Shown here in pieces: positions 32,754 to 39,542 of a stretch of 64,000 nt of DNA. The notes under the pieces are model-generated. The model had not been told where the DNA came from. It searched no databases and was given only the letters and a program-made list of their open reading frames with translations. Numbering within the stretch: position 1 is the stretch's first letter; every line of letters starts with the position of its first letter. Origin of the DNA: Clostridia bacterium. Lineage in GTDB: Bacteria; Bacillota; Clostridia; Christensenellales; Borkfalkiaceae. Location of the stretch: assembly GCA_017399185.1 (NCBI GenBank), contig JAFQEA010000003.1, positions 124,001 to 188,000 of the forward strand, written 5' to 3'. The translations under genes were made by a program, and so were the position numbers.

Positions 32754-34565
32754 ATGGATGGTGGCTACATTGATTTAGGGCCGGTCATTCGCGCGGTTGA
32801 GACAGTAAACAGAAATCTTGGCATCGTTGAAAGAAACCTAAACAGTAACATTACCGTAGTAAACAACAACGTCGCTATCGTTAACGACAACCTCAACAAA
32901 ACAGCTAAAGATCTCGCTAGATTAAGAGCTGATGTTGAACAAATGAGAAAAGAACAACGCTTGGCAGCAGCACTTCAACGTGCTCTTACCGAAGTTATCC
33001 GTGTTCGTCAAGAACTCGAAACAGACTTTGGCGCTCACAAGACTGTTCGTGAACACATGCTTGGTATCTTACAGGCTGTTGACCTTGCTCTCATTTCAGA
33101 AAGCACAATTTCTAAATGTACTGAAGAATTGATGATTTCCGCACCAAACTACTGGTTAGCACCATGCTTAATCGCACTTGCTGCTTGGATTTCTAACAAC
33201 CAATCTTTAGCACAACGCGCTATCGCTGAAGGCGTTAAGCGTGACAAAGAAAAAGCTTGTCTTTTATTCGCTTTAATCACCCGCCGTGTAAACGTTGGCC
33301 GTATGAAAGCCGGTAAGAAAGGCACAAACATCTGCTTCGAATGGCTCAACAAGTACTTCGAAACGCAAGACCCACGCAAGATGAAATCATCCATTATCGC
33401 TTATATCGACGCTTACACCAACGGTGTATTCGGCAACGATAAAGACAATATCTGCGGTGACCACATCAATCACTGGATGTCTGTACTTGAAAAAGAAAAT
33501 AAGAACTTTGCTCAAGAACAAACCAACAGATGGGTACGCAACTTTGAAACTGCAAGTACTTTAACACCTGCAAACTTCCCAACACTTAAGCAAATTTGTC
33601 CTGACTACGCTGAAATCAACGCTTACGTTTCAAGAATTCAAGCGGCTCAACACAAAGATGCTTCCAAGGGTATCAAGGCTAAATTCAACAAGATTTTAAC
33701 GTCACCAATCGATTCAGCTAAACTCATCAAAGATATCGATGACCAACTCGTTAAATTAGTTGAAAGATACGAAGACGGCAGAGAAGCTGAACTCCGTGAT
33801 GAAGATACATACTTAAGCTTCGTTAAAGAATTCAACGGCGACGAAATCAAAGCTAAAGCTAAAATGGACCTTATCAGGGCTGGCCGTCGTGACGAACCTG
33901 TTAACTTTGCTGAAAGACTTTCTGAATCTATCTGGGATGAACGCGCTGCACTCTCTGCAAGAAGAACTGCTTTCTTCTTCTTAAGAGAATACATCCAAAA
34001 AGCTTACGCTCGTTTCATTACCGAAAGAAAAGAAGCTTATCCAAAACAAGTTACACTCAACATCGCTGAAAAGGGTAGCAACCGTAAAGGCTTCACATGG
34101 TCCGGTCAAACAGAAAACGGTGAAAACCGCGAAGAACTCGTTGCTTCATTAAAGGAAAAATACGCTGCAGAAAAGAAAGCTGCACGTGACGCTGTTTCTG
34201 ACGAAGCTGCTTTAGCAATGCAAAAGAAAGCTAAAACACAAATGATCATCGGTGGCGTTGGTGCTGTTGCTGGCGTAGCAGTATGCTTCATTGGTGGTTT
34301 TGCTGTTGTTTTAGGTCTTGGTCTTGCTGCTGCAAGCGTATTCTTCGGTATCGTTAAAGGTCTTAAGAAGTCTAAAGCTGGTAAGGCTGAAATCGAAGCT
34401 AACGCTAACAAACGTAAAGCTATTGAAAAATACTATGATGGTCAACTTCAAGCTAACATCAACGTATTAGATACAGCTATTGCAGAAAGAGCAGAAGCTA
34501 ACGCTTGCGTTCAAAAATTCCTTTCTGACAAGGAAAACGAAACATTAAACGTTAAGGAGGCTTAA
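32754..34565 (+). CDS. Large coiled-coil membrane protein of the SPFH operon
   Basis: The 603-residue product has a long N-terminal heptad-like region (about residues 10-85, rich in Asn and Val, then RADVEQMRKEQRLAAALQRAL). A helical middle domain follows, with two hydrophobic segments in tandem (about 495-537, IIGGVGAVAGVAVCFIGGFAVVLGLGLAAASVFFG) and a short charged tail. The two segments are likely a hairpin that anchors the protein with both ends in the cytoplasm. I recognise no family. The ATG follows GGGAGG, and the stop is 4 bases before the next start with the next SD overlapping it, indicating coupling. Codon choice resembles that of the ribosomal protein genes. Confidence 0.7.
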   Translation: MDGGYIDLGPVIRAVETVNRNLGIVERNLNSNITVVNNNVAIVNDNLNKTAKDLARLRADVEQMRKEQRLAAALQRALTEVIRVRQELETDFGAHKTVREHMLGILQAVDLALISESTISKCTEELMISAPNYWLAPCLIALAAWISNNQSLAQRAIAEGVKRDKEKACLLFALITRRVNVGRMKAGKKGTNICFEWLNKYFETQDPRKMKSSIIAYIDAYTNGVFGNDKDNICGDHINHWMSVLEKENKNFAQEQTNRWVRNFETASTLTPANFPTLKQICPDYAEINAYVSRIQAAQHKDASKGIKAKFNKILTSPIDSAKLIKDIDDQLVKLVERYEDGREAELRDEDTYLSFVKEFNGDEIKAKAKMDLIRAGRRDEPVNFAERLSESIWDERAALSARRTAFFFLREYIQKAYARFITERKEAYPKQVTLNIAEKGSNRKGFTWSGQTENGENREELVASLKEKYAAEKKAARDAVSDEAALAMQKKAKTQMIIGGVGAVAGVAVCFIGGFAVVLGLGLAAASVFFGIVKGLKKSKAGKAEIEANANKRKAIEKYYDGQLQANINVLDTAIAERAEANACVQKFLSDKENETLNVKEA

Positions 34566-34569
34566 TAAA

Positions 34570-34872
34570 ATGAGTGAAAAATGGTTATGCCCATTATGTG
34601 GCCAAGAAACTTCTGGTGACGTTTGTGAATGGTGCCAGGCACCAAGACCAGCTGCTGAAGAACCAGCTGCTTCTGAAGAAGCTTTAATCGACGAAGCTAC
34701 TGCTGAAATCGCTGACGACGTTGATTTAGAAGCTGAATTCGGCGAAGACGATTTAAGCGAATTCGCTACAGATATGACAGCTGTTGAAGAAGAAGCTGCT
34801 ATTTCTGAAGACTTAGAAGGCTTTGCAAGCGGTTTCCCGGATTGGGATCTTCTCCCACCAAAGAATATCTAA
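34570..34872 (+). CDS. Small acidic zinc-ribbon protein
   Basis: The 100-residue product starts MSEKWLCPLCGQETSGDVCEWCQAPRP, a compact zinc ribbon with CxxC pairs. It then has a strongly acidic, Ala-rich low-complexity tail (about 35-85) and a short FPDWDLLPPKNI end that could be a docking peptide. I recognise no family. Its SD (TAAGGAGG) lies inside the stop region of the upstream gene. It closes the five-gene operon and is followed by a terminator. Confidence 0.72.
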   Translation: MSEKWLCPLCGQETSGDVCEWCQAPRPAAEEPAASEEALIDEATAEIADDVDLEAEFGEDDLSEFATDMTAVEEEAAISEDLEGFASGFPDWDLLPPKNI

Positions 34873-34900
34873 TGAATAACTGTAGCAAATTTTTGCTATA

Positions 34901-34940
34901 AAAAAAGGGGAGTGTCTCATAGGCGCTCCCTTTTATTTTT
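34901..34940 (+). terminator. Terminator of the SPFH operon
   Basis: AAAGGGGAGTG pairs with CGCTCCCTTT around TCTCATAGG and is followed by TATTTTTTG. A small TAGCAAA/TTTGCTA hairpin lies just upstream. Confidence 0.85.
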
Positions 34941-34984
34941 TGTTAAGGTTTTTGTTCTAACGATAAAGGCTTTTATTAAAATGC

Positions 34985-35008
34985 GGGTTAATCGGCTTAT
35001 AGCGCGAC
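34985..35008 (-). repeat. Dispersed motif copy
   Basis: GGTTAATCGGCTTATAGCGC, then GAC: the motif in reverse orientation downstream of the SPFH operon terminator. Confidence 0.6.
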
Positions 35009-35068
35009 TTTTAAACAAGTAATCGCACCTTTATTTTCGCTTGTAAAGAAAAATTTAATAAAAAATTT

Positions 35069-35092
35069 AAGCAGGGCTATGCCCTGCTTTTT
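35069..35092 (+). terminator. Isolated terminator hairpin
   Basis: AAGCAGGG-CTAT-GCCCTGC is followed by TTTTT. No gene lies directly upstream in the 34873-35190 gap. Confidence 0.7.
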
Positions 35093-35192
35093 ATATACCT
35101 TTTCAAAAAGTGTCAGTAAGGTTATGCTATATTAAACCACCCACGTTGCCTAAATATAAACAAATTGTCTTACCTAAAATTGACCTATACCA

Positions 35193-35221
35193 TTTACAAA
35201 TCAACAACCTTGTGATATAAT
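35193..35221 (+). promoter_or_regulatory. Promoter ahead of RHS tip 1
   Basis: TTTACA at 35193-35198 and TATAAT at 35216-35221 are 17 bases apart. The same sequence precedes RHS tip 2 at 35930. Confidence 0.7.
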
Positions 35222-35225
35222 ACTT

Positions 35226-35468
35226 TTAATCAACAACCCGTTCAGGTGGAAGGGTTACTACTATGACGTTGAAACCGAGCTTTATTACTGCAATTATATG
35301 TATTATTCCCCGTTGCTCTGCAGCTGGATTTCACCAGATAGCCTTGACTATTTAGACCCTGAAACAGTTGGGGGTATTGACTTTACTAATGGTATTAAAT
35401 TTGGTGTAGGTTTAGGGTTAGGATATGAAATATTTTTAAACATTGACTGGTATAAATTGTTTCATTGA
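35226..35468 (+). pseudogene. Orphan RHS C-terminal tip 1 with variable tail
   Basis: The frame reads NPFRWKGYYYDVETELYYCN then YYSPLLCSWISPDSLDYLDP, clearly the conserved end of an RHS-repeat core (typical form NPFRYRGYYYDxETGLYYLxxRYYxPxxGRFISPD). After PETVGGID it diverges into a short unique tail, FTNGIKFGVGLGLGYEIFLN to the stop. It lacks a start codon and the thousands of bases of RHS core, and key residues have drifted, so it is a decayed or cassette-like fragment. In intact RHS proteins the part after this point is the toxin. A small membrane protein gene starts 15 bases after the stop. Confidence 0.75.
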
Positions 35469-35483
35469 GTGGAGGAAAGATGA

Positions 35484-35804
35484 ATGAATAAAAAGATAAA
35501 TTATTTAGCCATAATACCTGTTTGGGGAACGATAATTTTATTGTTTTATCTGTTCATTAAAATGATTAAAAAAGAGATTAATAAGAAAAAGTTTCATGCA
35601 TATTTTATTAGTAGTGCATTATTTGGTTTTTTATCAATTTTAATATCAAACTTATTTTTAAACTTTATTAATTTATTTATTAATATTTCAAATTTTATAG
35701 ATGGTTATGGCATAATTATTGCATTTATAGTTGGCGGCTATTTAATGAATTTATTTACATTTACTCTAATTAATAAAAAATGGGATGATTTAGGAAAATT
35801 TTAA
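35484..35804 (+). CDS. Small AT-rich membrane protein next to an RHS tip
   Basis: The 106-residue product has three hydrophobic segments (about residues 7-27, 42-70 and 78-98) and a charged C-terminus. The SD GGAGGAAAG precedes the ATG. Its DNA is much richer in A and T than its neighbours, with many AAA and TTA codons, suggesting recent acquisition. I recognise no family. Its place directly behind an RHS tip is the usual place for an immunity gene, but no toxin domain survives here, so that role is inference. Confidence 0.6.
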   Translation: MNKKINYLAIIPVWGTIILLFYLFIKMIKKEINKKKFHAYFISSALFGFLSILISNLFLNFINLFINISNFIDGYGIIIAFIVGGYLMNLFTFTLINKKWDDLGKF

Positions 35805-35867
35805 TTAAAATTGGGCTTATTGTAATCGAAAAAACATAACTAGCAAATTATTTTTACAATTAAACCG

Positions 35868-35903
35868 AAGTGTGGTTGGTGAAACGCCAACCACACTTTT
35901 CTT
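35868..35903 (+). terminator. Terminator after the small membrane protein
   Basis: AAGTGTGGTTGG pairs with CCAACCACACTT around TGAAACG, followed by TTCTT. Confidence 0.85.
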
Positions 35904-35929
35904 ACCTAGTGTTTGTTGTAATTTTACCA

Positions 35930-35958
35930 TTTACAAATCAATAACCTTGTGATATAAT
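35930..35958 (+). promoter_or_regulatory. Promoter ahead of RHS tip 2
   Basis: TTTACA at 35930-35935 and TATAAT at 35953-35958 are 17 bases apart, duplicated from the region before tip 1. Confidence 0.65.
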
Positions 35959-35962
35959 ACTT

Positions 35963-36148
35963 TTAATCAACAACCCGTTCCGTTGGAAAGGCTATTATTA
36001 CGACGTTGAAACCGAGCTTTATTACTGCAATTATAGGTATTATTCGCTATTACTTTGCAGTTTGATTTCACCCGACAGCCTTGACTATTTAGACCCCGAA
36101 ACCATTGGCGGTATTGACTTATACTGCTATTGTTACAATATATTTTAA
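35963..36148 (+). pseudogene. Orphan RHS C-terminal tip 2
   Basis: The frame reads NPFRWKGYYYDVETELYYCN, then YRYYSLLLCSLISPDSLDYL and DPETIGGIDLYCYCYNIF before a stop. It is about 85-90 percent identical by eye to tip 1 over 200 bases, including the upstream promoter region, but ends shortly after the normal core end (LYAYCxNNP in intact proteins). There is no start codon, and nothing toxin-like follows. The rest of the 35805-36311 gap holds two hairpins (36160-36184 and 36225-36254). Confidence 0.72.
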
Positions 36149-36224
36149 AATTAAATAAAAGGTTTTTGCATAAAGCAAAAACCTGACCACAATTTTTAAT
36201 TCTTAATTATTCATTCTTCATTTA

Positions 36225-36254
36225 AAAAAGGCAGGGCGGTGGCACTGCCTTTTT
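36225..36254 (+). terminator. Terminator hairpin after RHS tip 2
   Basis: AAAAAGGCAG and CTGCCTTTTT pair around GGCGGTGGCA. It could also terminate ung from the other strand. Confidence 0.7.
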
Positions 36255-36261
36255 ATAAAAA

Positions 36262-36283
36262 GTTGGGCTATAAGCCCGTTAGC
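36262..36283 (+). repeat. Dispersed motif copy
   Basis: GTTGGGCTATAAGCCCGTTA, then GC: the CCC variant, located at the 3' end of ung. Confidence 0.6.
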
Positions 36284-36311
36284 TGGGTTTTTTTGATAAA
36301 AATTAATTTGT

Positions 36312-36977
36312 TTAAAGCTGCCAATTAATGGGCGAAAAGCCCAAAGATGATAAAATTGCGTTTGTCTTTGAAAAATGCTTACAGCCAAAAAAGCCGTTGT
36401 ATGCGGACAAGGGGGATGGGTGGGCGCACTCTAAAACGTGGTGCTTTGTTAAATCGATAAGCGACTTTTTGCTACGCGCATTTGCGCCCCACAAAATAAA
36501 CACGATAGGCTTTTCGCGTTCAGACAAAATGCGGATTACTTGGTCGGTAAACTCTGTCCAGCCGCAATTTTTATGTGAATTTGCCTGACCGCGGCGAACG
36601 GTGAGCGTTGTGTTTAAAAGAAGCACGCCTTGCTTTGCCCACTTTGTCAGGCCAGTTTTATTTCCGTTATCAATGCCAAGGTCCTGCTTTAATTCCTTAT
36701 AGATATTCATAAGGGAAGGCGGCATTTTTGTGCCTTCTTTAACCGAAAAGCAAAGCCCGTGTGCTTCGTTTGGCTCATGATAAGGGTCTTGACCCAAGAT
36801 AACGACCTTTACGTCTTCATAAGGCGTAAGCTTAAAGGCGGTGAAAATCTCATCCATTGGCGGATACACGGTTTGGGTGAAGTATTCGGTTTTTAAAAAT
36901 TCACGTATGCGTTTATAAGTGTCGCTATTTATAAGCGCTGATAAATGTGTGTTCCAATCGTTATTAAAATCTAACAT
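36312..36977 (-). CDS. ung: Uracil-DNA glycosylase
   Basis: The 221-residue product is family 1 uracil-DNA glycosylase, which removes uracil from DNA to start base excision repair. It has VVILGQDPYHEPNEAHGLCFSV with catalytic Asp 64, the LLLNTTLTVRRGQANSH block and the HPSPLSA loop with the second catalytic His. The ATG at 36977 follows AAAGGACGG and matches the family length of about 225; the longer frame upstream would start inside the promoter. It is divergent from the radical SAM gene. Confidence 0.97.
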   Translation of the reverse strand: MLDFNNDWNTHLSALINSDTYKRIREFLKTEYFTQTVYPPMDEIFTAFKLTPYEDVKVVILGQDPYHEPNEAHGLCFSVKEGTKMPPSLMNIYKELKQDLGIDNGNKTGLTKWAKQGVLLLNTTLTVRRGQANSHKNCGWTEFTDQVIRILSEREKPIVFILWGANARSKKSLIDLTKHHVLECAHPSPLSAYNGFFGCKHFSKTNAILSSLGFSPINWQL

Positions 36978-37002
36978 AATAAGCCGTCCTTTTGATAAGG
37001 CT

Positions 37003-37031
37003 ATTATACAATCGCGGGGCAAAATTGTCAA
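37003..37031 (-). promoter_or_regulatory. Promoter of ung
   Basis: On the minus strand TTGACA (37031-37026) and TATAAT (37008-37003) match the consensus fully with 17 bases between. Confidence 0.9.
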
Positions 37032-37110
37032 CAGCTGTTGGCAAAATTGTACGCCGCGCTTAAATTTTTAAAGCAAAGCTTTACAAAAAAAGTAAAATAA
37101 GGGTAAATAA

Positions 37111-37139
37111 TTGCAAATAAAAGTTAAATGTGATACAAT
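37111..37139 (+). promoter_or_regulatory. Promoter for a leaderless radical SAM mRNA
   Basis: TTGCAA at 37111-37116 and TACAAT at 37134-37139 are 17 bases apart. The ATG at 37147 is 7 bases downstream with no SD. Confidence 0.78.
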
Positions 37140-37146
37140 TAAATTT

Positions 37147-38919
37147 ATGAAGCTTAACGATATTTTGAAAAAGGTAGAAAAGCCCGCAAGATACACGGGC
37201 GGTGAATGGGGCAGCGGCGGTAGTGAGTTTAAAGACTACAATTATTGCTTGTGCTTTCCGGACGTGTATGAAGTTGGTATGTCAAACCTGGGTATCAGGG
37301 TTGTTGAAGCCGCTGTGTCAACCGTAGACGGCGTTTTTGTTGACCGCTGCTTTGCGCCCTGGCAAGACTTTGGCAAGGCTTTAAAGGAAAACAACCTGCC
37401 ACTTTACGGCTTGAATTCAAGACGCCCGCTTAAGGATTTTGATACCGTTGCGTTTTCGCTTCAGTTTGAAATGTCTTATACAACCGTTTTGTATATGCTT
37501 GATTTGGCAAATATCCCGCTGCGCGCTAAAGACAGGGGTGAAGACTATCCTGTTATCGAAGCAGGCGGACCTTGCACCTGCAACCCTGAACCTATGGCCG
37601 ATTTTATTGATTTGTTCGTTATCGGCGCGGGTGAGGTCGTTTGCCCCAAGCTTGCCGTTTTGCGTAAGGAAACCAAAAAAAAGGAAGAATTTTTACAAAA
37701 AGCAAGTAAGTTAGAAGGCGTTTACGTGCCGAAGTACACACAGGTTAAATATGGCGATAACGGGCTTATAGAAGGGTTTTCGGGTATAACAAAGGTTAAA
37801 AAAGCGGTTGCGTATGATCTTGATAAGGCGGCTTTTCCGAAAACGCAAGCCGTTGGTAATATTGCCGCTATTTTTGACCGCGGTGTGTTAGAAGTAATGC
37901 GTGGCTGCTGCAGGGGATGCAGGTTCTGCCAGGCAGGGTTTTTATACCGCCCAATCAGAAAACGCAAGGTTGAAACCTTGGTTGAGCAGGCAAAAAGCAT
38001 CATAAGCACCACCGGGTTTGATGAGATTAGTTTAAACAGCTTATCAACGGGTGACTATAAAGAGTTAAAGCAATTATTAAAAGAGCTTAAAAGGGAACTA
38101 CCCGACACAAAGGTTGCGCTACCTTCGCTACGCGTTGACAGCTTTGACGGGGAATTCGTTTCCCAGTCGAGAAAGAGCAGCTTGACCTTTGCCCCTGAAG
38201 CAGGCACGCAAAGACTGCGCGACGTTATCAATAAAGACGTAACCGAAGAAGAAATCGAACGCGCCGTAAGATATGCGTTTGAACAAGGGTTTACCAATAT
38301 TAAATTATACTTTATGATGGGGCTACCCACCGAAACTGACGAAGACTTAATCGGTATTGCTGATATCGTTTATAAAATCCGTGAAATCTATTCACAAAAC
38401 CAAAGGGCGGCGCGTAACCTTAAAATCAGCGTAAGCGTATCAACCTTTATACCCAAGCCCTTTACGCCTTTCCAATGGGAAAGACAAATCACCCGTGAAG
38501 AATTTGAGCATAAGATTGCGCTTTTAAAGGAAAAGCTATTTATTAAGGGTGTAACCTTTAGCTGGAACGATTTAGAGTTTTCGTCCCTAGAAGCCGTTTT
38601 GGCACGCGGGGACAGGAGGCTGTGTGGCGTTATTGAAAGCGCGTATAAAAAAGGTTCGTTTATGGACGGCTGGACAGAGTATTTTAACAACCAGATCTGG
38701 CTTGACGCGCTTGAAGAAAACGGCTTAAATGTGGGGCTATATACCCGTAAACACGATGAAACTGAAATTTTGGCGTGGGATATTATCGATATCCGCGTGA
38801 CTAAAAACTATTTACTTAAAGAGCTTAAAAAGGCGTACGACGGCAAGGTCACCGGCAGCTGTTTTTCAGGTTGTAAGGGCTGCGGCGTTCAAAAGGATTT
38901 TGGGTGTGAGCTATGTTAG
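37147..38919 (+). CDS. TIGR03960-family B12-binding-like radical SAM protein
   Basis: The 590-residue product has an N-terminal B12-binding-like domain (CFPDVYEVGMSNLGIRVVE, about residues 30-180) and a radical SAM domain with the cluster motif CCRGCRFCQAG near residue 260. THE SPD-like downstream block is LTFAPEAGTQRLRDVINKDVT; a Cys-rich end (CFSGCKGCGVQKDFGCELC) may hold a second cluster. It is the TIGR03960 family, which in Firmicutes is encoded directly before a TIGR03936/DUF2344 protein and rng, exactly as here. The substrate is not established. The ATG at 37147 is chosen over an upstream TTG because it gives the family N-terminus and coincides with the predicted transcription start. 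Its stop overlaps the next gene. Confidence 0.9.
   Translation: MKLNDILKKVEKPARYTGGEWGSGGSEFKDYNYCLCFPDVYEVGMSNLGIRVVEAAVSTVDGVFVDRCFAPWQDFGKALKENNLPLYGLNSRRPLKDFDTVAFSLQFEMSYTTVLYMLDLANIPLRAKDRGEDYPVIEAGGPCTCNPEPMADFIDLFVIGAGEVVCPKLAVLRKETKKKEEFLQKASKLEGVYVPKYTQVKYGDNGLIEGFSGITKVKKAVAYDLDKAAFPKTQAVGNIAAIFDRGVLEVMRGCCRGCRFCQAGFLYRPIRKRKVETLVEQAKSIISTTGFDEISLNSLSTGDYKELKQLLKELKRELPDTKVALPSLRVDSFDGEFVSQSRKSSLTFAPEAGTQRLRDVINKDVTEEEIERAVRYAFEQGFTNIKLYFMMGLPTETDEDLIGIADIVYKIREIYSQNQRAARNLKISVSVSTFIPKPFTPFQWERQITREEFEHKIALLKEKLFIKGVTFSWNDLEFSSLEAVLARGDRRLCGVIESAYKKGSFMDGWTEYFNNQIWLDALEENGLNVGLYTRKHDETEILAWDIIDIRVTKNYLLKELKKAYDGKVTGSCFSGCKGCGVQKDFGCELC
37756..37774 (-). repeat. Dispersed motif copy inside the radical SAM gene
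   Basis: GATAACGGGCTTATAGAAG, reverse orientation, encodes DNGLIE in the host gene. Confidence 0.5.
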
Positions 38920-39542
38920 TAATAAAATATTCCAAGCGTGACGGGGCGGAGTTTATTTCCCACCTTGACACGTTAAGACATTTACAAAAAATATTTATCC
39001 GTGCCAAAATCCCTGTAAAGTATTCGCAAGGATACAATCCGCATATGCTTTTATATATGTCAGCACCGCTTGGCGTTGGCATTAAAAGCGACGCTGAATA
39101 CCTTGTTGCTGAAACGGATTATCCTGCAAAGGATTTTATCGACGCGTTTAATAATAACGCGCCGCGCGGGATTAAATGCTTATGGGCGATAAATTGTGCT
39201 AAAAAGCCAAATCTGCAAGCGTTAATGGACGGCGCAGAGTATCAAATCAGCGGTATTAACCATTTTGACACCCAAGCCCTTTTAGCCGAAGCAAGTATCA
39301 TGGCAACCGATAAACGCGGTGAGCAAAAGGAAATCCGTGACAAAATTTTAGACCTTAAATTTACCGATAACGGGCTTATAGCGCGACTTGCTTTCGGAAA
39401 CACTACTTTACGCCCCGACGTTTTGGGTGAAAAGCTGGTCTCGATTTACGGCGGTGAAGATATAGACGTATTAAAAACGCGTTGCTTTATAAAAGACAAA
39501 ACTGTTGAAGGATGGTTACAAGATGAAACGAATCTTTATTGA
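38913..39542 (+). CDS. TIGR03936/DUF2344 radical SAM-associated protein
   Basis: The 209-residue product matches the DUF2344 family: YSKRDGAEFISHLDTLRHLQKIFIRAKIPVKYSQGYNPHMLLYMSAPLGVGIKSDAEY. In other bacteria it is either fused to or encoded directly behind the TIGR03960 radical SAM protein, so the two are very probably partners. The start overlaps the stop of the radical SAM gene by 7 bases, and its 3' end overlaps rng by 20 bases, so the three genes are translationally linked. A motif copy lies in frame and again encodes DNGLI. Confidence 0.88.
   Translation: MLVIKYSKRDGAEFISHLDTLRHLQKIFIRAKIPVKYSQGYNPHMLLYMSAPLGVGIKSDAEYLVAETDYPAKDFIDAFNNNAPRGIKCLWAINCAKKPNLQALMDGAEYQISGINHFDTQALLAEASIMATDKRGEQKEIRDKILDLKFTDNGLIARLAFGNTTLRPDVLGEKLVSIYGGEDIDVLKTRCFIKDKTVEGWLQDETNLY
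39366..39387 (-). repeat. Dispersed motif copy inside the DUF2344 gene
   Basis: GATAACGGGCTTATAGCGCG, then AC, encodes DNGLIAR; the first 15 bases equal those of the copy at 37756 in the preceding gene. Confidence 0.55.

Noticed and set aside
37111..37146. TTG start upstream of the radical SAM gene
   Set aside because: This TTG is the -35 element of the promoter, so it is not transcribed; the ATG at 37147 gives the family N-terminus.
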